From the NCBI GenBank assembly GCA_031841125.1, contig CM063108.1, forward strand, positions 48,382,122 to 48,446,121: a stretch of DNA of 64,000 bases. Direction: 5' to 3'. Numbering within the stretch: position 1 is the stretch's first letter; the number at the start of each line of letters is the position of its first letter. Below, in pieces: positions 32,200-45,045 of the stretch. The translations under genes and the position numbers were made by a program. Source of the DNA: Acanthococcus lagerstroemiae (lineage: Eukaryota; Arthropoda; Insecta; Hemiptera; Eriococcidae). The notes under the pieces were generated by a model that made no database searches, was not told the origin of the DNA, and saw only the letters and a list, made by a program, of their open reading frames with translations.

Positions 32200-35100
32200 T
32201 TAAGGTAGATATAGTCCGTCAAAAAGGGACAAAATTGTTTGTAAAGTGAAAATATTTACAGGCACTTAGTAGATTGACTGAATCTTTGCATTGCGGTGTA
32301 TAGTATAGTGATAAGATACTTGATCACCTCTTCAGTTCTGTCGTTAGCGCACCTAACGTGTGTTCCAAACGCCGTTTTGTTGTACGGATTTTGGAGTACG
32401 GATTTGGCACAGATTTTTTTTTTTTTGTAGCAAGAAGCGGATTCTTTCAAATATAATCTGGCAGCACTGGCTTAATTATGATCCTGAAGCAGACCCGGGT
32501 AGATGTGTGTGAGTGTCCAAGTAAGTAAGGTACAAAGTTCAAAGCTGTTTCTGGATTTTTCTTTTGAAGCATTAGTCAAAACGAATTAACAATGAACGCA
32601 ATTTTAAGACAGAAAAAAAGCCTTCGCAGTAGCGAAAGCAGGAAACTGACTTTTCGAGCTACGTATCATTTAAGCAAAAAATATACTGACGAATCAATGA
32701 AATAATGAAAATCATGTTCTCTGTGTGCAACTCACAAGAAAAATATAATAATGTAATCAAATTAAAAATGAAAGAAGCAGCCAGAGGAATAAAAAAAAAT
32801 CAAATTAAATACAAATAGAAGGGAAAATTATGAAATCGAATCAAATATGAAAGAGCTGGAGAGGTCAAAAAAAACAAAATAATGTACTACTAAACCCAGA
32901 ACATGAGAAAAATTATACGAGTCATACCTAATCAAAAAAACAGAAGAAGACTTTTTCAAAAATAATGAATTCTTGAAGATTGGCCAACTCTCACAGAGCT
33001 AACATGAGAAATTGCAGTCGAGGTAATTTGATGGTCGGGAAATTGCATTCAGGAAAAAGGACTCGAATCCGATTTCTCATTGACATGCTACAAAGTGCAC
33101 AAAACCTACACAACTCATCTCGTCAGCTGATTTTCCTTTGTATGTGCAGTATCTGTATCAAGTTTTTGTCTGATATAGAGAGTGTCCGCCATAAAAGGAG
33201 TTTACAATGTATTTTCGCCGTAACGCTCAATGGGACCACAAAACGCTGTAGGAGAGTGTCCGTTGATGGAGGTTTTGCTGTAATTTAGTTTACTTCGTTC
33301 AGCGACAAAATTCAGCTTCAGATGGGGATAATGCTCCTTAATACTTGCTGATGGTGGATCATTTTGCTCGCATTGAGGAGTTGGTGTAGTAGATTCTTCG
33401 AGTGATATATTATCTCAACATGGCTTAAGACCAACGGTTTGGGATCACATGATTGCTAACAGATAGTAGGAGAATCTTCTTTCTTATTGTCATCTTCTGT
33501 AAAATCGTTGCTTAATCTCCAGTGAGCTAGTTTTATGATCAGTGCCCTCGGTGCTTGTTGTACGACAGAATGAGGTATCCTTCGTGGATGTTGGTTCTTC
33601 CGTTTTCCATCCGGCGCACACTTGTAATGAATTTATGTAGTCGTGCCATGAGTTTTGGCCTCAGAGGATTGTGATATCTGTTGCATCAGTCGAAGCATTT
33701 TTTGCTCATTGCTGGACGCGAGACTGACTCTTCTGTCAGACAATGATACCAGCAAGCCGGAGCGGAATATTTGGCTCCGTTTAAAGCCGTTGTAATTATG
33801 GATTCGGTTACCAACATCGGCCAGAACCGATTAGAAATGACCCGGTGTAAGTCTTCGTGGTCCTCCTGGTGTTTAGAGTAGAGAGCGGCGAGGTGGTGAG
33901 ATTGTAGTCGCCGCTGTTGCAGATTGTCCGAAGTTTGATCCCAAATAGACTGTCTCAAGTACTCCCCTACAAGCTGAGTGTCTGCTTCCCGAATTTCGCC
34001 AAAATGAAAGTTGGGTTTGATACTGTGTGTGAGCTGGCTCCATCCGTAACGAAGTCAATGCGGTACGTCCCTCTGATCCCTGTTGAAGTTTCCGCCTATG
34101 GTTTCTGCCTCAATCTAACTTGGCTAGCTATAGGTCGACTTTTCCGCAGTTTAAGGAGGGATCAAGGGACTGAGTATCGAGGGTTGTGTTGCACATATGG
34201 CTGTACAAAGGGACGCAAAGGTTTCTTCTGCACAACGCTATCGCATTTCATTCGCATTCGCAGTTGGTCATCGTTAATGGCGCGCGCAAATTTTGCGTGT
34301 CTGTTCTCGTGCGCTGCCTCGTTAACTCATTTGCCTTTTATATTCAGTCAGGAAGGGTGGGGCCGAGGGGGTCGATCCGGGGCGCAATCGAGCTGATTAA
34401 CGGTATTTAACAAGCGAACTGGCAGCTGGGCGTGAGCCGTGACAGAAGGAAATGCGCGGTAAAAAGTAGCTACAAATGTGTCTCCGGTGAAATGTTTACA
34501 CCTTCTCGAGTATCCGCGAGCGGGCAATCGATTCATGCGTACCGACTCCACCGCTGCGAGTCTGTGCCAATCATTGGCAAAGTTATGCGCCCGTCGGGCA
34601 CCCCTCAACATTTTCGTCTTCCGATTCGAACAAAACGCAATCAGCGCGTGGAATAAATTAACGTCGCTTTTGAAACGCGTTCGAGAGGAGGATTTTTCTT
34701 GTTTTCATTTAAGACGCGCGTATATTGCGTAGTGATATTTATTTTTATTCCTTATTTTAAGAGCTGCGTGCCGAATACTTATGAAATACTTTGCCGGTGA
34801 GCTGTCTTCCGACAATGCGGTGGCTGGTCTGCTGGCAAATATATACCATGCGGTGTCAGCAAAGACGTGTTGTAGTCGTCGGCTGCAGCATTTTGAGGGA
34901 AACCCAACATTAAATGCCCTGGTATTGGACTCACTAAGTGGCGATTAACAGTTGGGGGAGTCGATGACGAAGGGAGACTATTACTTGATGTGGTTTCTGG
35001 ACGAGCATAGACTAAATACCAAATCCTGGGGAGAAAATAGCACCACGACTAGCTCAGATTGGGTATGAATAACCTCAGAAGAATCGTTACTTTCGTGGGA

Positions 35101-35309
35101 AATAAAATATGCGAAATAGGAAAAGAAAAGCTCGTACACAAGGCCAGACTTTCCAAGCTAGGTTGAAAGTTCTAGGGGGGGGGGGGGGATGCAATATTAA
35201 CTGTCGAGACTTAACTCTACGAGTTCACGAGAACTGCCAGCTGAGTAAGACGACAACCATTTGCCCTCGTCAACCTCTCGTCGAACGGGAGTTGCAGAAG
35301 AATCTGTAA
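32200..35309. other. Long stretch without a supported gene
   Basis: AT-rich to 33000. A minus-strand 90-codon frame at 33686-33958 and GC-richer open frames on both strands at 33900-34740 have no recognisable domain; the both-strand openness at 34350-34740 reflects composition. A G-run lies at 35176-35189. Nothing else was seen. Confidence 0.5.
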
Positions 35310-35321
35310 CTCCAAGAGGAT

Positions 35322-35539
35322 CTCTTTTCTAATTTTACTCTCAACCCGAACCCTGAAATCCGTCCATTCGAGCATTACCTCAGAGACGTCGGGAGGCTGT
35401 TAGGGCTGTCTTAGCCCCCTCCTCTTCTTGCCGAAAAGCCGGCCTAGGTCGAAATGTAGCGAGCTGCTACGTGGGCTCGAATCCGGAACTTCCAGATTCT
35501 GAGACCAGTGCGCTATTCACTCGGCCAACTAGACCCCAG
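35322..35539 (-). mobile_element. tRNA-derived SINE, copy 3
   Basis: Same family as 22.1 and 51.4 kb, inverted. Box B region is at 35473-35484 (GGATTCGAGCCC on the minus strand, one change from consensus) and the box A region is near 35520-35530. The conserved body phrase CGACCTAGGCCGG is at about 35440-35452. The A-rich tail is at the left, near 35322-35340. Perfect 12-bp target duplications CTCCAAGAGGAT lie at 35310-35321 and 35540-35551. Confidence 0.9.
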
Positions 35540-35551
35540 CTCCAAGAGGAT

Positions 35552-36720
35552 AAATCAAGGAAAATCTGTAAGAATCGCTAAAACTGTGAATTTTGAACGA
35601 CGTTACCTCTGTTCGAATATCGACAAAAATACCCTTTCTATCGACTAAAAAGTAAAACAAATCAAGAATAAAACGCATTCTTCACAACAACTTTTTTATC
35701 ATATCGAACCGTACAGAATCGAGCCGTTGTCTCCGCTACTTGCTTGTGATAACGTAACTACACTAGCGCTACGAGTGGTTGTGCGCTTTTCTTACAACCT
35801 CCGTATTTTATTGAAAAACTTGAAGGGGCATTTCGTTCAAAATTCGAAAATTTGTAAAATAAGGGATACCCTAGTATACAACAAAAGGTTGGACATGCTC
35901 CCTAGGACACTGTGGAATTTCCCGGAGTGTAGAAGCCTATAGTCAAAGTTGGGCTGGTCCGGCCAGTTTTTTAAAAAATTGAAATAAAAATGACGAGAAA
36001 GAATTATGGAACCGTTGCATAATACAATGATATAACATTGTAATCTTTCATCAGTGAATAAAAAACAGAGACCATTAATTTGTACTTGCTGTAAAATGAT
36101 AAGTGATAATTCCGTCTTGTTGCAAAGTAGGATTGACGTGAAACACACTTGCGTCTTGAAGCGGCAATTAGGTGTGCAGAATGAAGGCATTCATTCATTC
36201 TCACTTCTTTTTCTTCATGAAGAATGCTTGGAGAGAGTCCACTCTTGGATGTTCATTCGTAATCAGAAAATAATGAAAGACTGGCGTTCTTTTTCCGTCA
36301 TTCTGGACCTCTAATGGTAAGGGCTTTTTTCTAATGAAAAAATTTCTTTCAAAGCAGGATGGAGAACGTGCCAGCTTGAAATTTTTCATAGGAAGATTAT
36401 CTTTGAATTCAGGAACCAGAAAATCCCGAACGTGATACTTTACTCAATTTCCCAGAAAAGTCAACGTTAATATTCTGACTTTTGGGTCTTAAAGCGCTGT
36501 TCGATAAAGAAACTGATAAAGGTTTCGAATTCAGCGATGCAGAAACTACATTGGTACATTACTCAATTTTCCCCCAAAAAAAGTCTAATTTGAACACTGT
36601 AGGACTCAAATTTAGATTCTGAAATTCGAAAATTTCATCGGGTTTCGTTTGAATTCCTGACTTGGCTTCCAGAGCCAAAACTGAACATCAAAATGAACTT
36701 CAAAAATTCAAAAAACGTTT
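35552..36720. other. No supported gene
   Basis: AT-rich sequence. Frames on both strands around 35727-36390 overlap one another and lack family features. The segment 36470-36680 repeats loose phrases such as GAATTC and GAAATTCGAAAATT, like parts of 38560-38900, and may be very old repeat DNA. Confidence 0.5.
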
Positions 36721-36721
36721 A

Positions 36722-38025
36722 TTTCGGGGAATAAATTTACAGTATTAATTTAAAGTACTTATAATGAGTTAGCGGCCCCAAAGTGGGGCTCGCTCCTCCC
36801 CTGACCCATGCCGGGGAAAGGTCTCCTGTATACGCTCCCATTCATTCCTATTCCCGGCTATTCTTTGGAAATTGTTGCTTTTTAGAAATTTATTAATACC
36901 GTCTTTCCATCTTAATGTTTGTTTGCCTCTTCTTCTTTTGCCATCCAGTGGTTGCCAAAAGGTGGCCCTATAGGTCCATCGTTCGTCTCTGAGACGGGAG
37001 ATGTGTCCCGCCCACCCCCATTTTATTCTTTTGATCTGCCAAATTGAATTTTTACTGAATTTTAATTTCCTTCTGATAACCGAGATTCTTATTCTTGTTA
37101 TCCCCAACATTGATCTCTCCATTGTGTTTTAAGTTATCCTAATTCTGTTCAAAATTGTTGCACTTGATGGCCATGTTCGACACCCGTATGTTAAGACAGG
37201 CAAAATACGCATATTGGAAATTTCGCTTTTGTTTTTATAGTTAAAGTTCCCTTTTAATATGTCTTTTAGACTCCAGAATTTCTTCCACGCTTTGTTAATT
37301 CTTACGTTAACCTCCTTTTCCACTGCATTTTCAAAAGTTAGTTGTTGGCCGAGATATGTATGTTCTCGAACTATTTATATTTTCTTTGTTACCCATTTCT
37401 AGTGTCCCTTCCTCTGTGCTATTAGACCTGATTTTTGTTTTTTGCATGTTCATCGTGAGATCTGCTCTTGCACTCTCTTCGCCGAGTTCCCTTATCATTT
37501 CTGCTAGTTCCCTCTGCGATTCGGCGAACAGAACGATATCGTCGGCAAATCTTAGGTTCGTAATCCTTTTTCCGTTAATGTTAATCCCTCTGTTTTCCCA
37601 TTTGAGTTTCCTAAATATTTGTTCCAAAGTACTATGGAGTAGAATCGGGGAAAGGGGTCCCCCTGTCTTACCCCTTTTTTAATGTCGAAATAGTTGCCTA
37701 ATTTGTCGGTTTTTATCCTTGCTTTGAGCGTGGAGTACATTTCTTTTATTATATTGACAAATTTTTGTGGGGTCCCCTGTATTTCTACTGCTTCTAACAT
37801 GTAGTTGTGCTTTAGGGAATCGAACGCCTTATTATAATCAATTAGACACATGTAAATAGGCTTATTATATTCATTACTTTTTTCCATAATTTGCTTAACT
37901 GTGTGGATATGATCCATAGTCGAGTATGTTTGCCGGAATCCTGCTTGTTCGATTGGTTGTTGGCTTATTAGTGTTTGTTTGAGTCTATTAATGAATTTAC
38001 CGGAAACCAAATGAAGTGTCAAAAT
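36722..38025 (-). mobile_element. RTE-type LINE fragment, copy F
   Basis: It starts inside the RT domain at about 38020 (KFINRLKQTLISQQPIEQAG). Motif A is MCLIDYNKAFDSL and motif B GVRQGDPF, followed by a frameshift near 37640. The active site FADDIVLF at 37538-37549 is intact, as is LTMNMQKTKI. After another shift the thumb is at 37129-37323 (VNVRINKAWKKFWSLKDILK, VLTYGCRTW). The C-terminal part at 36769-37122 is fully open (RIKWGWAGHISRLRDERW, WERIQETFPRHGSGE) and ends at the natural terminus. The short 3' tail holds AATAAA-like sequence near 36730. Its wording (STMDHIHTVKQIMEKSNEYN) is closest to classic RTE-1, and it differs from A and C-E throughout. A poly-G run at 38026-38037 marks the 5' junction. 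Confidence 0.87.
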
Positions 38026-38039
38026 GGGGGGGGGGGGTC

Positions 38040-38980
38040 AGTTGCTTAATTCGAATATTTTATCATTAGCTCATTAAATTCTTGATATCGTTTCGAGTGA
38101 AGTCCCAAAACAGAACAAAGTGGATAAATTTGGTTTATTTTTTCTAAATTTTCTTATCCATGGAACTACCGGAATCCAAACTAGTGGAAAAAACAAAATT
38201 GTTCAAGGACGATTATGGAGAGAAAAAAATCAATTTAAAAAAATGAATGAATGAACCATAATAATTGAGAATTACAGTAACCGCTATTTTAATAGTTTGC
38301 ATGGGGATTTAACGTCGATCAATTTTCATCAGGCCCTGGACTTGAAGTGTTAGCTTGTAATTGATACAAGATCCTATGATCTCTTTTCAACATTACAGGC
38401 GAACAGTGATATGTGACCCACAAAGGGAATCCAATTAATGATTCAAGAGCCATGATTAAGTATTTAATTTCCCGTCCCCATAACAAAAGGAAAACCTTCA
38501 TTTCGATTGTTCATTAGATTTCCGGAAACTCGTGTGCTGCCTTTAAAATTTGTCATTTGACGATTTGAATTTTTCTCAACAGATTCGTATTTTTGCAATC
38601 ATGGAAATGAATCTGTGGCTTTTACCATTTTCAAATTTGAGTTTCCTGCCAATATTCAGGATAATATAACAATAGTCCGATTGTTTGAATTCAGTAATTG
38701 TATAAAGTTGCTGGGTCAGTCGAAGGCTCGATCAGTAATAATTAATCAGTGCTTGTCCATTTCAGTTTATGAGTTTCTTATACTCGAATCCGATCTAGAA
38801 TTTCGTGTAGGTTCGAATTCAACGATTTTTAAGGTCCGTGATTTCGATAGTTTATCCATTTCGAGATTTCATTTTGGATTGAAGGGGTCCCATGAGGGTC
38901 AATGCCAAAAACTAGATGAACTGACTCGAAGTCATCAGTTACCCTAATGATTCCTTTTTTGACTCTGAGTTAGACATTTC
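38040..38980. other. No supported gene
   Basis: AT-rich sequence. A 110-codon plus-strand frame at 38615-38947 begins without a convincing context and resembles the loose GAATTC/GATTTCG repeat phrases seen at 36.5 and 39.4 kb more than a protein gene. Confidence 0.5.
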
Positions 38981-38990
38981 GCGAGTCACG

Positions 38991-39375
38991 CAAGGACGTA
39001 TCAAAGAGTTCTTCCTGGGAGATGAGGGGGAGGGTAAAAACTGTGAAAGTCCCAACTGACTCAACTGAAATTCCCCAAAGATCAAAGCAAAAAAAAAAAA
39101 AAGGCTTTTAACTTGTTGGCTTTTTCCAGCTGACTCAACTCAAAATTCCCAAGTATCAAAGAAAAAGAAGAATTCTTTGATTTGTTGAGGTTTTCCAACT
39201 TCTTAACTCAATTCCCAAGTATCAAAGCAAAGAAAAGAGAAAAAAAAGAAAAACCGTTGATTTGTTAGATTTTTCCGACTCCGCCTGACTGCAATGGTAA
39301 ATTTTCCCGACTGCTAAGTAAAAAACTCTGATGGGGGGTAAGTTGCCCTTCCCTACCCCCATCGGTACGTCCCTT
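38991..39375 (-). mobile_element. hAT-type MITE, family 1, copy at 39 kb
   Basis: It is the inverted relative of the element at 50557-50872. The left end is CAAGGACGTATC and the right end GGTACGTCCCTT, both decayed forms of CAGGGACGTA(T/C)CG. It is flanked by GAGTCACG (38983-38990) and AGTCACG (39376-39382), a 7-of-8 target duplication. Internally it carries about three diverged tandem units of roughly 80 bp (CAACTGACTCAACT, then TTCCCAAGTATCAAAG, A-rich, TTGTTGG/AGATTTTTCC). It has no coding capacity. Confidence 0.8.
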
Positions 39376-39382
39376 AGTCACG

Positions 39383-42300
39383 TAAATTTTGCTCATTTCG
39401 GGTGTGGAATTCAAATTATGGAGTACAGATCTGGGTCGGATAAAACCTCGTTAACAATGTTGAAATGAGTGACACGGAAGTCCGTATTTCGATATTTCCC
39501 TGGATTTTCTAAGAAACGTCAACTTTATCTAAAAGTCAAATTTTAACTTTTAGGGATCTCTCGAGACTGGGGGAGGGTTTGAAAATCCAACAGTATTTGG
39601 GCCATAAGGAAGAAGTTTTCTGGACCGATATTCCGTCTCATGTCCAGCCCTGTCCACCAATGAACGCCCTGTGGATTCGCCTGTATTTGACAGCTCGGCA
39701 ACCGTTCTCACGTGCGCCGTGGAACCGTCCGGTAATAGCGTCTATTAATTTTTTTTCTTTTCGATTCCCGGGAATTAATAAATGTTTTGAACAGGTTCAT
39801 TAACCAACGACTGATCCAACGTATGCGACCACGTATCTAGCTAATTGATCGTTTCTCAATCCAAATCCAGGCAGTCTTCATGTCGCTACAGTTGTCATTC
39901 AGCAGCTCATAAAAATAACGCCCCAAAAATCGATCTTACATTGTTAATGCTTATCATTGTACGAACGCATGTTCGGTTTTACGAACCGGTTCGAGGATTT
40001 TTCGTCCAATTTTCTATTTTTTTATGTATGTATATTTTTTCATTTCGGAACGAGGTGAAGTGATGTAGTCGATTGGATTCTTTTAATTAAGTTTGTATAA
40101 ATTTTACACTGTATTAATAGACGGACGGTTTCACGTATGCGTTTTATTGAAGACCCCGTCTCCGGGCGACGACTGCGCCAAAGATTATTAAAAAACTGCA
40201 GGCTGTATATTTTACGAAGTTGGTGTATTCGTTTACGAGCAGGAAGACGAGGACGTATTTCGTATATACGAGGTCGTCAAAATCGAACGATTTGCTGGAG
40301 AAGTGTAACGGTACCGTATGTATAGTAAATTTTTTCATCTCCGATTCTGGTACCCATACTGACGCGAGAAATGATGAAAACAGTAGGTGAAAAACTTTTT
40401 ACAGTCCTTCTGAGAATTTATAATCGACAGTATAACATTAATTATCGAAGACGCGAGCGCCTCGGGTCGCATTGCACTTTTTTCACGCAGACTTTTTTTT
40501 TATAAATAGCTTCTCGACTTAGATCTTCTTTTTTTTTCGTCTTCTTTCTCAGCTCGCGCTTATGTCCGCCGCTACCGCATCGCATCGGGTTCATTGTTTG
40601 CCCGTAAAAAGAGTGCGAACCGATAATTTAAGCTCTCATTTTTTGATCAAGAACATATAGCTGTATACATATTACGTACAGCATGTACATTTTGGAAGTA
40701 AACGGTTATCGTGTTATTAATCGCGCATTCGAATGCTTCGAATTCCAACCGTCGATTCGGTCGACTGCGAAGGTGTGCGTCGAGATGTTGAAAAATTGGT
40801 GCGGGATGGCTGCGCAATTTACAAGTCGATGGTACCACGCGGTCCTCAGAGAAGACTGGAGACGAAGTACCCGTGAAGTGTGAAATGCCGCGGAGAGCTT
40901 AGTGGCGAAATCCTTGTTTGGAACCCGGTAATGGGTTCTCGGAAACGGCAAGTCGGAAGGAGCTCGGTGATCTGGCAGAACTTGGGTGTCGACGCCCGAT
41001 TTGGCCGGGTACTTTTCACAAAATACGAGATGAGCTCGGGTCACGTAATGGACAGCTAGGAGTGCTTAGTGAACTGGCTACGAGCTCAGTTCCCTTCTTT
41101 TTTTCTATAATTTCGACGTACCTTTTTGGGGGGAGAGTGTTGTACCTAGGCACACTTTTCACTGAAATTGAATTTTCCGACAAGTTTCGAGTCGATTCGA
41201 TTGAAATGTGGAGGGTTCGTGGCTGCGCGTTTCGGTCACCGTGTGTCCAAATTTGCGTTTTGTGACTTGAGTGCAGAGGCGAAGCATGCGTTTTTAGTTG
41301 ACTTACTTTCTGTCATACCTCGGACCAGCTCTGGATTCATGTAGCGGGCCCAAGGGGCCATTTTGCCCCGGGCGTACCACGCTGAAAAGAGACATTGTTT
41401 GCTAAGCTTTTTAATTGCATACAAAAGTTTGAGTATTATGCCATTGAATTGAATCCTCATCTTCCATTTCAATGTCATTATTATTGAAACCGGAATTCCC
41501 CCCCCCCATATGCAAAATAAAGGTACTGTGCCCTATTAACACCAATTCAAACGGGGATTGATATAGCACCCAAATGATTTTGTTTTTTTATGTAGATGAT
41601 TTATATTGGGAGTTATACCATTCCAAATACAAGGTACCCAATTGGCGGTGTTAGGATTAGGGGTACCAAATGACGCCAGTGTGTTTTGTGTCTATATTTT
41701 ATTTTTTCTAACCCAATTATTGGTCTGAAAATACAAATAAATACCAAAAAACCTTCATTTATGCGATGAATTTCATTATGTGTCATAAAAATGTTAAAAT
41801 AAAAATCACTTGAACACTATTCATTCCTTAAACCCATTTTCGTTGGCATTTTGGACTAAAACAGAAAAAAACATTATTAGCATTTCTAGGGACCCCTGCT
41901 GATAAATTGATTTCGTTCATTAATGATGTGAAAATTGTTGAGTCGAATGTTCTATGAGATGTGCATGTGTAAAAATAGCTTAATAATTGATATAATGTAC
42001 AAAAACTTACCCAAAAGCTTTATTTCTGAATCAAAGTTCATTCACAAGTTGAGCTCGTAGGGACGAAAATTATCAACAAAAAAAAAAAAGTCAAACCTTT
42101 TCTCTTGACTTTAAACTTGACGGATCGCTACAGAATCAACACACACGAAGTTATAACCCTTATGAAGTACCTGAATAACATTTGCGGCCTGGTGAATTAG
42201 TTAGTTTTCGAAGTTCGTTAAATTCTGACCATAGAAAGAGCTTTGCAGTGTTCCGAGGTGCAACCCTGCCCAAGGTACAACATTTTATCCTATTAGGTAC

Positions 42301-43880
42301 GTGAAATAATGAATCGGGCGCCATATTTGAGATTAGCGCCCGTGAGTTTGCTCAAGGGTGGTACTCATGCAGTAGATTTCTTTCAACTCGAAACTTACAG
42401 CCAGTGCTGAGATACTATCTCATCGCGCAGTACTGACAGGGGCCGCGCGAAAGTCTATGAATTGGGAGGGGGTGAGCTTCTTGAATTTTCCAGTTGTAAA
42501 ATTTTGTATGGTGTTAAGATACAGTGTGGTTGGGGAGAAGGAAGTCACATTTCATTTTCAGACTTTGTGAATTCACGTTTAAGGTTTATATTTCGTAGAT
42601 ATTTGTAATTATATATTAACATATTATAATTATAGGTCCGTATGTGATAATAAATAGCATAAATGAATTAATTGGAATGTAAGTTGTTGATCAATGAGTA
42701 ATTCCTAGAAATAAGAAAATAACGTTATAATACAGAAGTAAGATATCATGTATTCAAGTAAAATGCGATTTCGGACATAGGTAAAAAATACACTAACAGT
42801 GTCATGGGCTAAGAGTAAAGAGGAGCAAAAATCCTTACTTCTTACTTCGGGCTACACTGCAGTCATATTACTTGTTGGGTGATCAATTTAGTGCCATAAT
42901 GCCATAAATGATTGAACCTTAGAAACGCATCAAATAAAGCAGAATGTATCTTTTACAATGTGGTATTCTAGATGGGGATACTAAAACCCCTAAGAATTGA
43001 ATCTTCTCTATGTATTTATTGCAATAATATCATTGTTGGCCGAGTCAGATCGGTATTGGGTTCTGAAGCGTTTGTGTTTTTTTTGTTGTTTTTTTTTAAC
43101 TATGGATTCTGGGTGGATAAGGATGCTTCCATTACGGACCGAATTTTTTTAATTTTTGGTTTTCCGGGTCCGCGGAGAGTGTGGTCTACCAGTGGTTCAA
43201 ACACTCGTTAATAATTTTTCCCATTTTGGGTGCAACGGAATTTCTCCACCTGACTTGTTGTTGCTTTAATATCAAATCCCACTTCCAGTAATTAATTGAA
43301 GTGAGTGCCCCATATTGAGCACCAGGAGGATGGTGAATTGGAATAAACAGGAAAGAAATATGAAAAGTGAAAAATCACAGTGGCTAATTAAGGATTTGAG
43401 AGGAATAACGAGAAATGCTAACTAGTTTAATTGATCTGCCTTAAACAAAAAGAAAGGAAACTAAAAAATAGAAAACGTATCACTCACATACGTGTATTTT
43501 AACAATTGAATGTGTCCGTTGATAAAGGGCCTAAGTACGAAAAGGACGTTTTGAGAAACACGCGTTTGAAAGTTTAGTAATCTAATAATGATTATTTGGG
43601 TAATAATTGATATTATATCATGAAGTTGGAAGTCTCATTATGCAATCTCAAAGTATGAAGAGCTGAGGTCAAATGTAGGCGGAGATATGGATTGAAAAAA
43701 GTGACAGAAGTTGGGCCCTTTTTTTTTGGATGGCTTTTTCTACGTCTTTTTCAATAGATAACGACCACTGAAAAATAATAAATACACGTACATGCTCTGA
43801 AGTCAGTATTATTAATGTAAAATGAACAATATTTAAAATAATAGAATTGAAAAGTAAACAAAAAATGGTTTCGCAAAGTT
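39383..43880. other. Long stretch without a supported gene
   Basis: The part at 40060-41260 is CpG-richer and looks single-copy. Frames open there on both strands at 40683-41265, but none is recognisable. The phrase GCGGGCCCAAGGGGCCATTTT at about 41344-41364 looks like part of a common repeat, yet no ends were found. A C-run is at 41500. 41520-43880 is AT-rich and featureless. Confidence 0.5.
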
Positions 43881-43881
43881 C

Positions 43882-44229
43882 TTAAATAACGTATTTCAGA
43901 ATTTTGCGAAGCCATTTTTTGCCTTCTTTTGTCATGTATTGTAGTAGGGGAAGCACGTCCTTCTTCTTCGCGTTCTTTAGTTGTCCAGGGATTACAACTG
44001 TAATCACCGATATCACGGAGTTCACTCTATTATCTTTCAGAGTAGTTATGTTTGATGCCCTGTTGCGGCCGTTTGACACTAGGTAGCCCTGTAATTTGAG
44101 GTGTTCTATAGTGTTCTTGACCTGCCGAATCGAACTACACCATTTATTTAAAAAGAACCTAAGTTCACATAGGCCCTTTTTTAGGGTCGGCCAAGAGTAG
44201 CCGAGCCTATTGCAATCACTTTTTTCTTC
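43882..44229 (-). CDS. Unrecognised basic reading frame, about 115 codons
   Basis: Open from a TAA at 44230-44232 to the stop at 43882-43884. An in-frame GTG lies near 44079 but there is no ATG near the upstream end, so if real it is an exon or a truncated gene. The peptide has a clear protein-like pattern: GYSWPTLKKGLCELRFFLNK, then SIRQVKNTIEHLKLQGYLVS, a polar turn, a hydrophobic strand (SVISVITVVIP) and a basic helix (KKWLRKILKYVI). I do not recognise the family. The upstream part overlaps a short motif repeated at 44.35 and 45.01 kb. Confidence 0.3.
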   Translation of the reverse strand, partial: EEKSDCNRLGYSWPTLKKGLCELRFFLNKWCSSIRQVKNTIEHLKLQGYLVSNGRNRASNITTLKDNRVNSVISVITVVIPGQLKNAKKKDVLPLLQYMTKEGKKWLRKILKYVI

Positions 44230-45045
44230 TTATTTTCTTCTCCAGTTGTCGCGGATTCCGCGAGAGTGCGCAAGGCATCTTAGCATTAGTGTTTATTTGC
44301 CTACTAGTAGCCGATGCGTAATAATATTGTTCGCTAATCATTTGATGCTTTTTAGAGTTGGCTAGGGGCTGGAGGCGGTTCATTGTGAGTTTTAAATTTG
44401 AATTCAATTAACATGACGCAGTCAAACTGTCAATTGTCACCATTTGTGTTTATGTTTAGTGTTCTGTTTGATTACCGCATAGAACACATTAAAACGGAAA
44501 ATGAATTCTGAACGCATTAAACGTAATAATACGGAAAAGGAATTATTCTCGTTATCTTTGTGGGTTTTCAAATAAGCGGTGTGTTTTGTCGTTCTGTGTT
44601 GATCTGGTATTTTTCGTGAGAGTTTTTATTAGGGTCATGGAAGCCGCTAACATTCAATTACATTGCTTTGATTATTGCATGATTAATTACAACTATTATC
44701 AAGCGACTTTCTATCGTTCTTATGTCAATGCTGAGTTTTTAGCGCATGAAGAGTTACAATATGCCACCTGAATTGGTTGAATTGAGTAATATAAAAGAAC
44801 GTTTTCTGTCGCCAGTTACCAGTGGTAGCGAGAAGCGAACGAGTTGTAATATGTAGCATGTAAAGTTATCAGTAACTCAGTATGTTGAAGTGCACATTAT
44901 GTTTGTACCGATGTCTTGTGTAACATTATTCAGACAAATCAGCCCTAGGACGTATGTATGTCATTTTCATTCCCTTAGAAGTGGATAGTTGTTTACTAAT
45001 CATTTGATGTTTTTAGGGTCGGCTAGGAGTAGTGTTGGTCTTTTA
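44172..45045. repeat. Short motif repeated three times
   Basis: The phrase TTTTTAGGGTCGGCTAGGAG and close variants occur near 44178, 44351 and 45013. The last two are both preceded by CTAATCATTTGATG. The spacing is irregular, and the intervening sequence is not obviously repeated. Confidence 0.45.

Noticed and set aside
34340..34740. Overlapping open frames on both strands
   Set aside because: CpG-rich composition with few stop codons. No domain or consistent amino-acid pattern.
41300..41400. GCGGGCCCAAGGGGCC as a transposon body
   Set aside because: The phrase looks repetitive, but no boundaries or second copy in the window support a feature call.
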